Shown one piece after another: positions 34,334-42,405 of a DNA stretch of 64,000 bases. The notes under the pieces were generated by a model. It was not told where the DNA came from and did no database searches. It was given only the letters and a program-made list of their open reading frames with translations. The number at the start of each line of letters is the position of its first letter. Positions within the stretch are counted from its first letter, which is position 1. The stretch comes from Bog-159 sp963709155. Its GTDB lineage: Bacteria; Acidobacteriota; Terriglobia; Bryobacterales; Bryobacteraceae. The DNA lies in contig CAVPVD010000010.1 of assembly GCA_963709155.1 (NCBI GenBank), positions 1-64,000 of the forward strand. The letters run 5' to 3'. The translations under genes were made by a program, and so were the position numbers.

Positions 34334-34569
34334 AAATCGAAAGTCCAGCAATTCGCCGCTTTACCCGCCGCCAACTCGCCGGCGCCGTGTTGAGCACGGC
34401 AGCCGCCGCGTCCGCCGCGCAAACACCCCCCGCGACCCCCTCCATGCGCGCCGTGGAACTGCAGGCTGCGCGCGAAGAGAACCAGCGCACCGCCGAGGCT
34501 CTGACCGCCGCTTGGGCGAAACACGAGGTTCCCATCCAGGCCGAGCCGGCCTTCCATTTCACCGCTTGA
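34330..34569 (+). CDS. Small Tat-signal protein preceding an amidase
   Basis: 79 residues from ATG 34330, overlapping the aroDE stop (ATGA). The N-terminus has a twin-arginine motif (T-R-R-Q-L-A) and a hydrophobic stretch (AGAVLSTAAAASAAQ) with an Ala-x-Ala cleavage site. The remaining 45 residues contain one amphipathic helix (VELQAAREENQRTAEALTAA). No known domain. It lies 6 bases before an amidase that has no signal of its own, so one idea is that it carries the amidase through Tat or anchors it. This is speculative. Confidence 0.55.
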   Translation: MKIESPAIRRFTRRQLAGAVLSTAAAASAAQTPPATPSMRAVELQAAREENQRTAEALTAAWAKHEVPIQAEPAFHFTA

Positions 34570-34575
34570 GGCATC

Positions 34576-36006
34576 ATGCCGGAACCGGGTAGCGAAGTCT
34601 TTTTTGCAGGCATCGGCGAGTTGAATCGCATGGTTCGCGAGAAGAAAGCGACGGCGGTGGAACTGGCGCGCGCATTCGGCAGGCGCCTCGAAACGCTAGG
34701 CCCGCGTTATAACGCGTTGGCCTTGCCACTGACCGAGCGGGCCATTCGCCAGGCCAAGGCGGTGGACGCCGAGATCAAGCGCGGCCGGTTGCGCGGCCCC
34801 CTGCAAGGCGTGCCTTACGGGGCCAAGGACCTGCTGAGCGTAGCGGGCCAGATTACCGCCTGGGGCGCGCGGCCTTATGCCGCACAGGTCTTCGACTACG
34901 ACGCCACTGTGGTCCAGAAACTCGAAGCCGCCGGCGCGCCGCTGGCCGGCAAACTGGCCATGGTGGAACTGGCCGGCGGGCCGGGTTACCGCTACGCCGC
35001 CGCGTCGGCGACCGGGCCGGGCCTGAATCCATGGGATCGCTCCCGCTGGTCGGGCGGTTCGTCGAGCGGGTCCGCCATCGCCGTGGCCGCCGGCCTGGTG
35101 CCGTTCGCCATAGGTTCGGAGACATCTGGCTCTATCCTCACGCCCGCCGCATTTTGCGGCGTCACCGCGCTGCGACCGACTTACGGCATGGTCAGCCGCT
35201 ACGGCGCCATGCCTCTCTCTTGGACGTTGGACAAACTGGGGCCATTCTGCCATTCCGTCGAGGACTGCGGCATGGTGCTGGAGACGATTGCCGGCGGCGA
35301 CCATCGCGATCCAGGTTCGGCCGGCAAGAGTTTTTATTACACCCCGCAATACGCGCGCAAGATGAGCGATCTGCGCATCGGCTTCGCACCGGCGGACTTC
35401 AGCGAATGGCCGGACGCGGCCGCCCGCCCGGCGTTTCAGCAGGCTCTAGAAACCATGCGCGGCCTGGGCGCGACATTGGTGGAAACCAGTCTGCCCGATT
35501 TTCCGTATGGGCCCACGATCGGCGCGATTATTGCGGTGGATGCGGCTTCCGTGTTCGAGCCCTTGATCGCCAGCGGGAAAGTGGAGGAACTGGCGGACGA
35601 AAAGCAGATCGCCGGATTGAAAGCCGGGCTGGAGATTCCGGCCAATGTGTACCTGAAGGCCATGCGCATCCGCAGGCTGGCGCAGGACGCGGTCTTCAAA
35701 CTTTTCAGCGATCTCGACGTGCTGGTGACGCCAGCCCGCCTGGCTCCCGCGCCGAAGGTCGATGAGCCCCTGGATCATCGTCCAGATCGCGCCAGGCCCA
35801 AGGACGCCGGCCTCACTGGGTTGATTGCGGCAGGCAATCTGGCCGGTCTTCCGGCTCTGTGTTTACCTTGCGGATTTGCCGGCAATCTGCCGGTAGCGCT
35901 GCAGTTGGCCGGGCTACCTTTTAGCGAAAATACGCTGCTGGCCGTGGGCAAAGAGTTCCAGAACCGCACGGATTGGCATAAGCGTAGGCCGCCCGGGGTT
36001 GGATAG
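34576..36006 (+). CDS. Amidase signature family hydrolase
   Basis: 476 residues. The Ser-cisSer-Lys triad is visible: Lys in YGAKDLLSV, cis-Ser in RWSGGSSSGSA and the nucleophile Ser in GSETSGSI. The family hydrolyses C-N amide bonds (GatA, nylon oligomer hydrolase, acylamidases). No GatB or GatC gene is adjacent, so this is probably a stand-alone amidase, not the tRNA amidotransferase subunit. No signal peptide. Sits 6 bases after the Tat-signal mini-protein gene and is likely co-transcribed with aroDE. Confidence 0.87.
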   Translation: MPEPGSEVFFAGIGELNRMVREKKATAVELARAFGRRLETLGPRYNALALPLTERAIRQAKAVDAEIKRGRLRGPLQGVPYGAKDLLSVAGQITAWGARPYAAQVFDYDATVVQKLEAAGAPLAGKLAMVELAGGPGYRYAAASATGPGLNPWDRSRWSGGSSSGSAIAVAAGLVPFAIGSETSGSILTPAAFCGVTALRPTYGMVSRYGAMPLSWTLDKLGPFCHSVEDCGMVLETIAGGDHRDPGSAGKSFYYTPQYARKMSDLRIGFAPADFSEWPDAAARPAFQQALETMRGLGATLVETSLPDFPYGPTIGAIIAVDAASVFEPLIASGKVEELADEKQIAGLKAGLEIPANVYLKAMRIRRLAQDAVFKLFSDLDVLVTPARLAPAPKVDEPLDHRPDRARPKDAGLTGLIAAGNLAGLPALCLPCGFAGNLPVALQLAGLPFSENTLLAVGKEFQNRTDWHKRRPPGVG

Positions 36007-36035
36007 CTGCACTGGTTACTGTCCAATGGGCCCCG

Positions 36036-36210
36036 CTAGTGTAGTGCGTCCGAAATCATAGAAGAGTATTCGGCGACATTGGAGGGCGGCCAATCTTGGC
36101 CGCAGCCGCCTTTCCAGACGGCTAGACCCGCGGAAAGGGGGTCAGCGGGCTGAATAGCCCGCCCCACAATGCGACGCATAATCGTTAATCTGTGTGACGC
36201 ACTTCACTAG
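36036..36210. mobile_element. MITE-like element with 15-bp terminal inverted repeats, nesting a family A repeat
   Basis: CTAGTGTAGTGCGTC (36036-36050) and GACGCACTTCACTAG (36196-36210) are inverted repeats with one mismatch. The 175-bp interval has no gene and contains family A copy 2. No transposase is present and I cannot identify a target-site duplication with confidence. It may be a non-autonomous element into which, or around which, the family A repeat was placed. Confidence 0.45.
36079..36169. repeat. Family A palindromic intergenic repeat, copy 2
   Basis: About 91 bp. Starts TTGGAGGGCGGCCAATC and ends TAGCCCGCCCCACAA. It shares the left half (including CTTGGCCGCAGCC) almost exactly with copy 1. 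It lies between the amidase and GloVer genes, which are on the same strand. Confidence 0.75.
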
Positions 36211-36437
36211 AAAGCGCTAGCCGTCAAAATGGATGTCCGATCGTTTACTTGGGGCAAATCGGTGGCAAAAGCGGAGACACCCGCCGTTCAGGCCCAAAGA
36301 CGACGTCAGGCTGGGTAGTGCCGAGACGTGGCGACAGCGCAGCTCAGAGTTAGGCCGACAGGCAGAAGAAATCGGTTCGCTACAAGTGTGCCGGGTCGCA
36401 GTCGATGTTAATGTACACTGGACCGCAGGAGGAAAGG
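36211..36437. other. Non-coding leader upstream of the GloVer gene
   Basis: 227 bases without a convincing gene or RNA. Base composition is less GC-rich than the surroundings. An AGGAGG at 36427-36432 is the ribosome binding site for the gene starting at 36438. No hairpin terminator or riboswitch pattern was recognised. Confidence 0.4.
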
Positions 36438-37835
36438 ATGCAACCCAACCAGCCAATGATCGCCGGCACTGCCATTCGGCTTGCATTTGCTGGAGCGCTG
36501 GCGCTGCTCATGGCTTGCGGCGCGACTGCGCAAACTGCGGTCCTCACCACGCTCTACAACCTTCAAGGGGCTACGGACGGGTCTTCGCCTGCGGGCGTGA
36601 TCGTCGGCAAGAATGGACAGCTGTTTGGCGTGACCGAATTCGGGGGTGCACACCCCTGCGGCTACGGTTCTCCCGGGTGCGGTACGGTCTTTGAATTAAC
36701 TCCGGCCGCGTCAGGCGCATGGTCCAAGAGAGAGATCTTCAATTTCAACGGAATCGATGGAGGACATCCAGGGTTTAACCCGGTGTTCGGCCAGGACGGA
36801 GCCCTCTATGGCACGACTCTCCACGGAGGATTGCACCACGTAGGGCTCCTCACCGGGACCGTTTTCAAATTAGCGCCGCCGGGTGAGAATGCGGGCGGGG
36901 ACTGGACCGAGACTGTCCTGTACACTTTCCCGGAAACTTACACTCTTCAGACCTCTCCGGCTGGCGCGCTGTTCATCGGTCCCAATGGGGCGATTTATGG
37001 CCCGGCATTCAACAACGGTTACACTCCTATCGATGGGGCGCCGGATGGCGGTGTCCTGTTCGAACTTACACCCCCAGCGACGGCTGGAAACATGTGGACG
37101 GATCGCATCATACTCAACTTTCCTGCCGGGAAAACTCTCGGGTTGGGTCCGCAAGCCGCAGTGGTTGCCATGGGGCAATCGTTGTACGGCACGACCACGT
37201 ATGACCATTACTCCGATTACAACTTCTCCGGCTGCGGTACGGTTTACGAGTTGTCACCACCCGCGGTGGCGGGCGGCACCTGGACCGGGGGTACGATTTA
37301 CGACTTCAAGGGAGGCGACGATGGCTGCAATTCCGTTGCACCGCTTACCGAAGGACCGGGAGTATTCTATGGCACAACAAACTTCGGCGGCGGCGGAGCG
37401 TGTGCGGTGTATTCGAGCCAAGGCTGCGGTACGGTTTTCCAATTGACGGCGCCGGCGACGCCGGGTGGCGCCTGGACGGAGACCGTGATTTACAGCTTCA
37501 CGGCGCTGAACGACGATGGAGCCTATCCGACGGCTGGAGTCGTATTAGGAAAGAACGGCGTTCTTTATGGCACTACGAGTTATGGCGGAAGCGCTGCGAC
37601 CGGTTTAGGCTGCTACTACTGGGGTGCTACAGGGTGTGGCACAGTATTCCAGCTGGCGCCGCCAGCGACGCCAGGTGGGGCGTGGACCGAGACCACTCTG
37701 CACAGCTTCACCGGTGAGAACGGCGATGGAGCGGGGCCAGGGCAGCTTGTCTTGGGCCCCGACGGCATACTCTACGGAACGACGTCCAGCGGTGGGAGTG
37801 AGGGATACGGCATCGTGTTTGCAGTCACTCCGTGA
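36438..37835 (+). CDS. Secreted GloVer tandem-repeat protein
   Basis: 465 residues from ATG 36438, chosen for its AGGAGG 5 bases upstream. A signal peptide (LAFAGALALLMACGATAQ) is followed by about seven repeats of roughly 55-65 residues. Each has the pattern GxGTVFxLTPP, GxWTExxLYSF, DGxxPxxGxVxGxxGxLYGTTxxGG, the Gloeobacter-Verrucomicrobia (GloVer) repeat, which probably folds as a beta-propeller-like structure. Cys pairs occur in CGYGSPGCGTVF-type segments. Exported; function unknown for the whole family. It is flanked by family A repeats on both sides, has visibly less GC-biased codons than neighbours and may be a recent acquisition. Confidence 0.85.
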   Translation: MQPNQPMIAGTAIRLAFAGALALLMACGATAQTAVLTTLYNLQGATDGSSPAGVIVGKNGQLFGVTEFGGAHPCGYGSPGCGTVFELTPAASGAWSKREIFNFNGIDGGHPGFNPVFGQDGALYGTTLHGGLHHVGLLTGTVFKLAPPGENAGGDWTETVLYTFPETYTLQTSPAGALFIGPNGAIYGPAFNNGYTPIDGAPDGGVLFELTPPATAGNMWTDRIILNFPAGKTLGLGPQAAVVAMGQSLYGTTTYDHYSDYNFSGCGTVYELSPPAVAGGTWTGGTIYDFKGGDDGCNSVAPLTEGPGVFYGTTNFGGGGACAVYSSQGCGTVFQLTAPATPGGAWTETVIYSFTALNDDGAYPTAGVVLGKNGVLYGTTSYGGSAATGLGCYYWGATGCGTVFQLAPPATPGGAWTETTLHSFTGENGDGAGPGQLVLGPDGILYGTTSSGGSEGYGIVFAVTP

Positions 37836-37934
37836 CATCAGAGGGCAAACTGATGTTCAGGGAAGATATGCCTCGTACCTGGACTAAGAGCTTTTTTCGG
37901 TGGAAGGATCACATGCAAGCAGACTTCGATCAGG

Positions 37935-37980
37935 CGCGCCGGCTAAAAGCCGGCTGCGGGCAGGATTGCCCGCCCCACAA
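37935..37980. repeat. Family A palindromic intergenic repeat, copy 3 (right half only)
   Basis: About 46 bp: GCCGGCTAAAAGCCGGC hairpin followed by TGCGGGCAGGATTGCCCGCCCCACAA, the conserved right end. The left half present in copies 1, 2 and 5 is missing. The surrounding gap 37836-38047 holds nothing else I can recognise. Confidence 0.65.
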
Positions 37981-38047
37981 TTCCGCGCGGCGCGCCGGCC
38001 CTGGCGGCACTGGACATCCACCCCCTCCACCGCGCATACTTTAATCG

Positions 38048-39670
38048 ATGGCAGATGCCGCCGACTACGGCGCGCTGCTCCGTCAGCTTCGGGAAGACAT
38101 CGCCTACCGCCGGCTGGATAGCGGCATGCGGTGCCTGGAAGCCAACCGCCGTCTGATTGGAGCGCTCGCCCCTGATCAAACCAACGCCGGCGTCCTGTTA
38201 GGATACCTGGCGCAGTGGGTCGATATCGGATTTGAAGGCCCACAACTCATCAAGCGCTTATTGCCGCGCTTTCCCAAGGATTCACGCGCGACCCTACCCT
38301 TGCTCGATTATCTGCACCTGCGCATGGCCGAAGGCCTGGTGGCCATGACCGAAGAAGATTTCGAGCTGGCCAAGCGCCACTTCGCCTTCGTCGAATCGGT
38401 CGAGGAAGAAGTGCGCGACCGCGAAATGCTGGCCATTTCCAATTTTTGGATCGCGCGCTGCCTGCGCAGCCAGGGCAGATACGACGATGCCATCAGCTTC
38501 ACCGCCCGCGCCCGCGGATTGGCGCAGGAACTGGGCTATGGCCAGATGGCCGCCGTGATGCAGGTGCTGGAAAGTTGGCTGGCTTTCCAGAAGGGGAAAC
38601 TGCAGGAAGCCGCGCGCACGTTGCAGGAGGCCGAGGCAGCCCTCAGCCAGACCGACGATTATGTCAATCGCGGCAACATCCAGTCCGCCTATGGCAGAAT
38701 CGCGCGGCGCGAGGCGCGCTACGAGCGCGCGCTCGAATACTTCGAGAAGGCCATGGAAGAGTATGCCCGGCGCAACCCGCGGCACCCCAACATCGCGCGG
38801 TCCATGGTGAACATGGCTTCCGCCGAGCGGCTGATGCGGCTGCAACTGCGCAAGAAAATGGATGCCGCCGCGGCCAGCCGCAAAGCGTCCGGCGTACAGA
38901 AGCCGGCCATCCCGGATTTGGCCGAGGCCCGCCAGCAGTTCTTGCAATTGCGCGAGAAGGCCCTCCTCCAGCTTGAGTCGGCCTTCGGCATTTACCAGGG
39001 GCAGGGCAATCACCGGGGCATGGGCGCGGTCCACATCCTGCGCGGCTTTTTGTGTCTCGATAGCGGCGAGTTGGATAGCGCCGGATCGGAAGCCGCGGAG
39101 GCGTTTCGCCTGGGAGAATCGAAGGCCGATTACATCCTGATGGCCCGCGCGCGCATTCTGCAGTGCATCGTGGAGAATTCCAAATTCGACGAGCAGATCG
39201 AAGAGGCTTCGGGCGCCAACCAGCACGCGCAACTCGCCGGCGATTTCGCCCGCGATGCCGTGGACTTCGCCAAACACACCCAGAACCGCCGCCTGCTGGC
39301 GCGCGCGCATGTGTGGCAGGGCATGACCTTTGCCAACGATTTCTTCGATAACGTGGAAGCGGCCCGCCAGTCTTGCGATGCGGCGGCCGCCCTGCTGAAG
39401 CCGCAGGGCCCCGATTATATCTGGGACGATCTGCAGGAGTTAAAGGCCCGCATCCTGCGCCGCGGCCCGGTCGATACGGTCTTGCGCGAATGGTCGCAAG
39501 GCCTGATCGGCGACAAAACCTTTCAGCAGATCACCGAGGATTTCGCCCACATCATCATCCCCAAAGTCTGGGAAAGGGAGGGTCGCAAGGTGTCCCGAGT
39601 GGCCGCGCGTCTCTCCATTTCGCCGAAGAAAGTGCGCCGGGTGCTGCGCGCAGCCGGCCTGTTGGCCTGA
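38048..39670 (+). CDS. TPR protein with C-terminal Fis-like helix-turn-helix
   Basis: 540 residues, no signal peptide. Mostly helical: tetratricopeptide-like repeats from about 85 to 450 (for example NFWIARCLRSQGRYDDAISF and IARREARYERALEYFEKAME). The last 35 residues (KVSRVAARLSISPKKVRRVLRAAGLL) match a Fis-type helix-turn-helix as found at the end of NtrC-family regulators. There is no kinase, receiver or AAA domain. It may be a one-component regulator in which the TPR part binds a protein or peptide, or an enhancer-type DNA-binding protein. An ATACTTTAAT just before the ATG could be a -10 region. Confidence 0.7.
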   Translation: MADAADYGALLRQLREDIAYRRLDSGMRCLEANRRLIGALAPDQTNAGVLLGYLAQWVDIGFEGPQLIKRLLPRFPKDSRATLPLLDYLHLRMAEGLVAMTEEDFELAKRHFAFVESVEEEVRDREMLAISNFWIARCLRSQGRYDDAISFTARARGLAQELGYGQMAAVMQVLESWLAFQKGKLQEAARTLQEAEAALSQTDDYVNRGNIQSAYGRIARREARYERALEYFEKAMEEYARRNPRHPNIARSMVNMASAERLMRLQLRKKMDAAAASRKASGVQKPAIPDLAEARQQFLQLREKALLQLESAFGIYQGQGNHRGMGAVHILRGFLCLDSGELDSAGSEAAEAFRLGESKADYILMARARILQCIVENSKFDEQIEEASGANQHAQLAGDFARDAVDFAKHTQNRRLLARAHVWQGMTFANDFFDNVEAARQSCDAAAALLKPQGPDYIWDDLQELKARILRRGPVDTVLREWSQGLIGDKTFQQITEDFAHIIIPKVWEREGRKVSRVAARLSISPKKVRRVLRAAGLLA

Positions 39671-39720
39671 CTTTCCGCAAGCCGGTGGCGGGACTTGCTA
39701 CGATAAAACTTCCCCTCTCT

Positions 39721-41127
39721 ATGCCTCTGCGCCTTTACAATACGCTCACGCAGCAAACGGCCGAATTCGCCCCGCAGCGGGATAACACCGTGCGTATGTA
39801 CACTTGCGGTCCCACAGTCTACGATTACGCGCACATCGGCAACTTCCGCACGTTCACGTTCGTGGATATCCTGCGGCGGTGGCTGCGTGCCAGCGGCTTC
39901 CGGCTTGACCATGTCATGAATATTACCGACGTGGACGATAAGATCATCCGCAACGCGGTGGCCAGCAATCAATCGCTTGAGGATTACACGGCGCATTACA
40001 AGCAAGCGTTTCGCGACGACTGCGCGCTGCTGCGGCTGGAGACGCCTGAGCACATCACGCCGGCTACCGAGCACATTCACGAAATGGCGGAAGCCATCGC
40101 GCGCCTGGCCGAGGGCGGCCACACTTACGCAAGCGACGGCTCCATCTACTTCCGGATTGCGACCTTTCCGGAATACGGCAAGCTGTCGCACAACGATTTC
40201 AGCGGCATCCGCGCCGGCGCGCGCGTGGACGTGGACGAGTACGAAAAGGCCGATGCGCGGGACTTTGCTTTGTGGAAAGCGCCCAAGGAGGGCGAAGTTT
40301 TCTGGGACGAGAAAATCGGCCCCGGCCGGCCCGGCTGGCACATCGAATGCTCCGTGATGGCGATTCAGTATCTCGGTGAGACTTTGGACATCCACGCGGG
40401 CGGCATCGACCTGGTCTTTCCGCATCACGAAAATGAAATCGCGCAATCCGAATCCCTCACCGGAAAACCATTTGCGCGCTTCTGGCTGCACGCCGAATTC
40501 CTGATGGTCGAAGGCCAGAAGATGTCCAAGTCGCTGGGCAATTACTTTACGCTGCGCGACATATTGGGCCGCGGTTACGCGCCGGAAGCGGTACGCTACC
40601 TGCTGGCCTCGGTGCCTCACCGCAAGACGCTGAATTTTACTTTTGACGGCTTGCAATCCGCCAAAACGGCCATCGAGCGGCTGCGCAATTTCAAGCTGCG
40701 GCTGGAGACTGGCGCTTTCGCGGAAGGGTCCAACCCGGCGCTGGCGGATCGCACCGCGGCTGCCCAATCCCAATTCATCGCCGCGATGGACGACGACCTG
40801 AATACGGCGGAGGCCCTGGCCGCCATGTTCGAGTACGTCAGGGAAATCAACTCGGCCATGGATGCCGGCGAGATACGGGCGGAAAATCGCGCGCCCGCGC
40901 TGGAGTTTCTGGCGCGTTTCGATGCCGTATTCGCCGTGTTGCAGCCCACCGCGGAAAGCGGCCAACTGGGCGATGCGGAAGTGGAAGCGCTGGTGCAGGC
41001 ACGCAATGAAGCCAAGAAAGCCCGCAATTTCGCGCTTTCCGATCAACTCCGCCAGCAGTTACTCGAGCAGGGGATCATTTTGGAAGATACGAAGTCCGGC
41101 ACGCGCTGGAAGAGGAAGTCATCGTGA
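39721..41127 (+). CDS. cysS: Cysteinyl-tRNA synthetase
   Basis: 468 residues from ATG 39721, normal for CysRS. The class I signature is HIGN (38-41), the zinc ligands include Cys29 in YTCGPTVYD, the Cys of HIECSVM, and the His/Glu of FPHHENEIAQSE. KMSKS occurs at about 268 in GQKMSKSLGNYF. It charges tRNA-Cys in the cytoplasm. TACGAT at 39699-39704 may be its -10. The stop overlaps the GTG of the trans-sulfuration enzyme gene (GTGA), linking cysteine use and sulfur amino acid metabolism in one operon. Confidence 0.95.
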   Translation: MPLRLYNTLTQQTAEFAPQRDNTVRMYTCGPTVYDYAHIGNFRTFTFVDILRRWLRASGFRLDHVMNITDVDDKIIRNAVASNQSLEDYTAHYKQAFRDDCALLRLETPEHITPATEHIHEMAEAIARLAEGGHTYASDGSIYFRIATFPEYGKLSHNDFSGIRAGARVDVDEYEKADARDFALWKAPKEGEVFWDEKIGPGRPGWHIECSVMAIQYLGETLDIHAGGIDLVFPHHENEIAQSESLTGKPFARFWLHAEFLMVEGQKMSKSLGNYFTLRDILGRGYAPEAVRYLLASVPHRKTLNFTFDGLQSAKTAIERLRNFKLRLETGAFAEGSNPALADRTAAAQSQFIAAMDDDLNTAEALAAMFEYVREINSAMDAGEIRAENRAPALEFLARFDAVFAVLQPTAESGQLGDAEVEALVQARNEAKKARNFALSDQLRQQLLEQGIILEDTKSGTRWKRKSS

Positions 41128-42311
41128 AGTTACAAACCAAGGCCGTGCATGCAGGCGACCGCAAGAAGAGCGGCGCCCATGTACCCGCCACTACGCCCAT
41201 CCATACCGCCTCCAGTTATTTCTACGACAGCATGGAGGAACTGGATCGCGTCTTCGGACAGGAGGAACCGGGTTACTGTTACGCGCGTTACGACAATCCC
41301 ACGAACGCGGCGCTCGAGGAGTTGGCCGCCGCGCTCGAAAACGGTCACGGCGCGCTGGCTTGCAGCTCCGGAATGGCGGCCATCCATATGGCACTGCTCG
41401 CGGCGCTGGCCGACCGCCGCAAGTCGGTGCTGGCCGCCAACGCGCTCTACGGCGCCACGGTCAGCCTGCTGATGAACGTGATGGAAGCCTCGGGCGTGAG
41501 CGTGCATTTCGTGGATGTTTGCGACATGGACGCGTTTCAGAAAGCCGTAGAGGAATTGAAACCCGGCTGCGTCCTGGTGGAGACAATTTCGAATCCGCTG
41601 CTGCGTGTCGCCCCCCTCGACCGCATCGCCGAAATCGCGCGCGCGGCCGGCGCGGCGCTGATTGTGGACAATACGTTCGCCACGCCGATGCTGGTGCGGC
41701 CGCTCGAACTGGGCGCCCATTTCACCGTACATAGTGCCACCAAGTACCTGGCAGGCCACGGGGACGTGATGGGCGGTATCGTGGTGACGGATGCGGCGCA
41801 CTATGACGGATTGCGGAGCCTGGCGCGCGCCGTAGGTCCGGCGCTCGGGCCTTTCGAAAGCTATTTGACGATGCGCGGCATCAAGACCCTGCCCCTGCGC
41901 ATGGAGCGGCAGTGCGCAAACGCCTGCCGGGTGGCTTCGTGGCTGGCGTCGCACGGCGCCGTCGAGCGGGTGTACTTTCCGGCCGATCCCGCGCACCCGG
42001 ATGCAGCCGATATCCGCCGCCTGTTGCCGCCGGGACAATACGGCGCCATCGTCAGCTTCGAGTTGAAGGGCGCCGGCCGCGCGGAAGTGTTCCGGTTCAT
42101 GAACGCCCTGCGCATGATCGTACGCGCCACGTCGTTGGGAGATGTGCATACCATGATGCTCTACCCGGTGATGAGCTCGCATCGGGAGATCTCGCCGCGG
42201 CATCGGCAACGCATGGGCATCCGCGACAACCTGGTGCGGTTATCGGCCGGCATTGAAGCTGTGGAAGATATTTTGGAAGATCTGGAGCAGGCCCTAGGCA
42301 GCCTGGCGTAA
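41124..42311 (+). CDS. Cys/Met metabolism PLP-dependent enzyme (cystathionine gamma-synthase / lyase family)
   Basis: 395 residues from GTG 41124. Family landmarks: YARYDNPT, ACSSGMAAIHMALLA, VETISNPLLRV, VDNTFATP and SATKYLAGHGD with PLP Lys207. The sequence cannot separate cystathionine gamma-synthase (metB), beta/gamma-lyase or methionine gamma-lyase activity with certainty. The operon with cysS suggests a role in cysteine/methionine interconversion. Followed by a family A repeat and the convergent sedolisin gene. Confidence 0.88.
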   Translation: MKLQTKAVHAGDRKKSGAHVPATTPIHTASSYFYDSMEELDRVFGQEEPGYCYARYDNPTNAALEELAAALENGHGALACSSGMAAIHMALLAALADRRKSVLAANALYGATVSLLMNVMEASGVSVHFVDVCDMDAFQKAVEELKPGCVLVETISNPLLRVAPLDRIAEIARAAGAALIVDNTFATPMLVRPLELGAHFTVHSATKYLAGHGDVMGGIVVTDAAHYDGLRSLARAVGPALGPFESYLTMRGIKTLPLRMERQCANACRVASWLASHGAVERVYFPADPAHPDAADIRRLLPPGQYGAIVSFELKGAGRAEVFRFMNALRMIVRATSLGDVHTMMLYPVMSSHREISPRHRQRMGIRDNLVRLSAGIEAVEDILEDLEQALGSLA

Positions 42312-42330
42312 ACAGTTGCGGGACTTGTTT

Positions 42331-42403
42331 TGGAGGGCTGCCAATCTTGGCCTCAGCCGGCTTTTAGCCGGCTCTGGCCGCCAGAAAAGGCGCCGCCTTG
42401 GCC
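42331..42403. repeat. Family A palindromic intergenic repeat, copy 4
   Basis: About 73 bp: TGGAGGGCTGCCAATCTTGG on the left, then AGCCGGCTTTTAGCCGGCT hairpin and GGCGCCGCCTTGGCC. The right CCCGCCCCAC end is not conserved. Located between convergent genes (PLP enzyme and sedolisin), where its hairpins could end transcription from both sides. Confidence 0.6.
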
Positions 42404-42405
42404 TG

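Noticed and set aside
34576..36006. GatA subunit of the tRNA amidotransferase
   Set aside because: The amidase triad is shared by the whole family; gatB and gatC are absent and the upstream partner is a Tat-signal peptide gene.
36233..36694. Separate 153-codon gene upstream of the GloVer gene
   Set aside because: It overlaps the signal peptide region of the GloVer gene in another frame, and lacks an RBS or any recognisable pattern.
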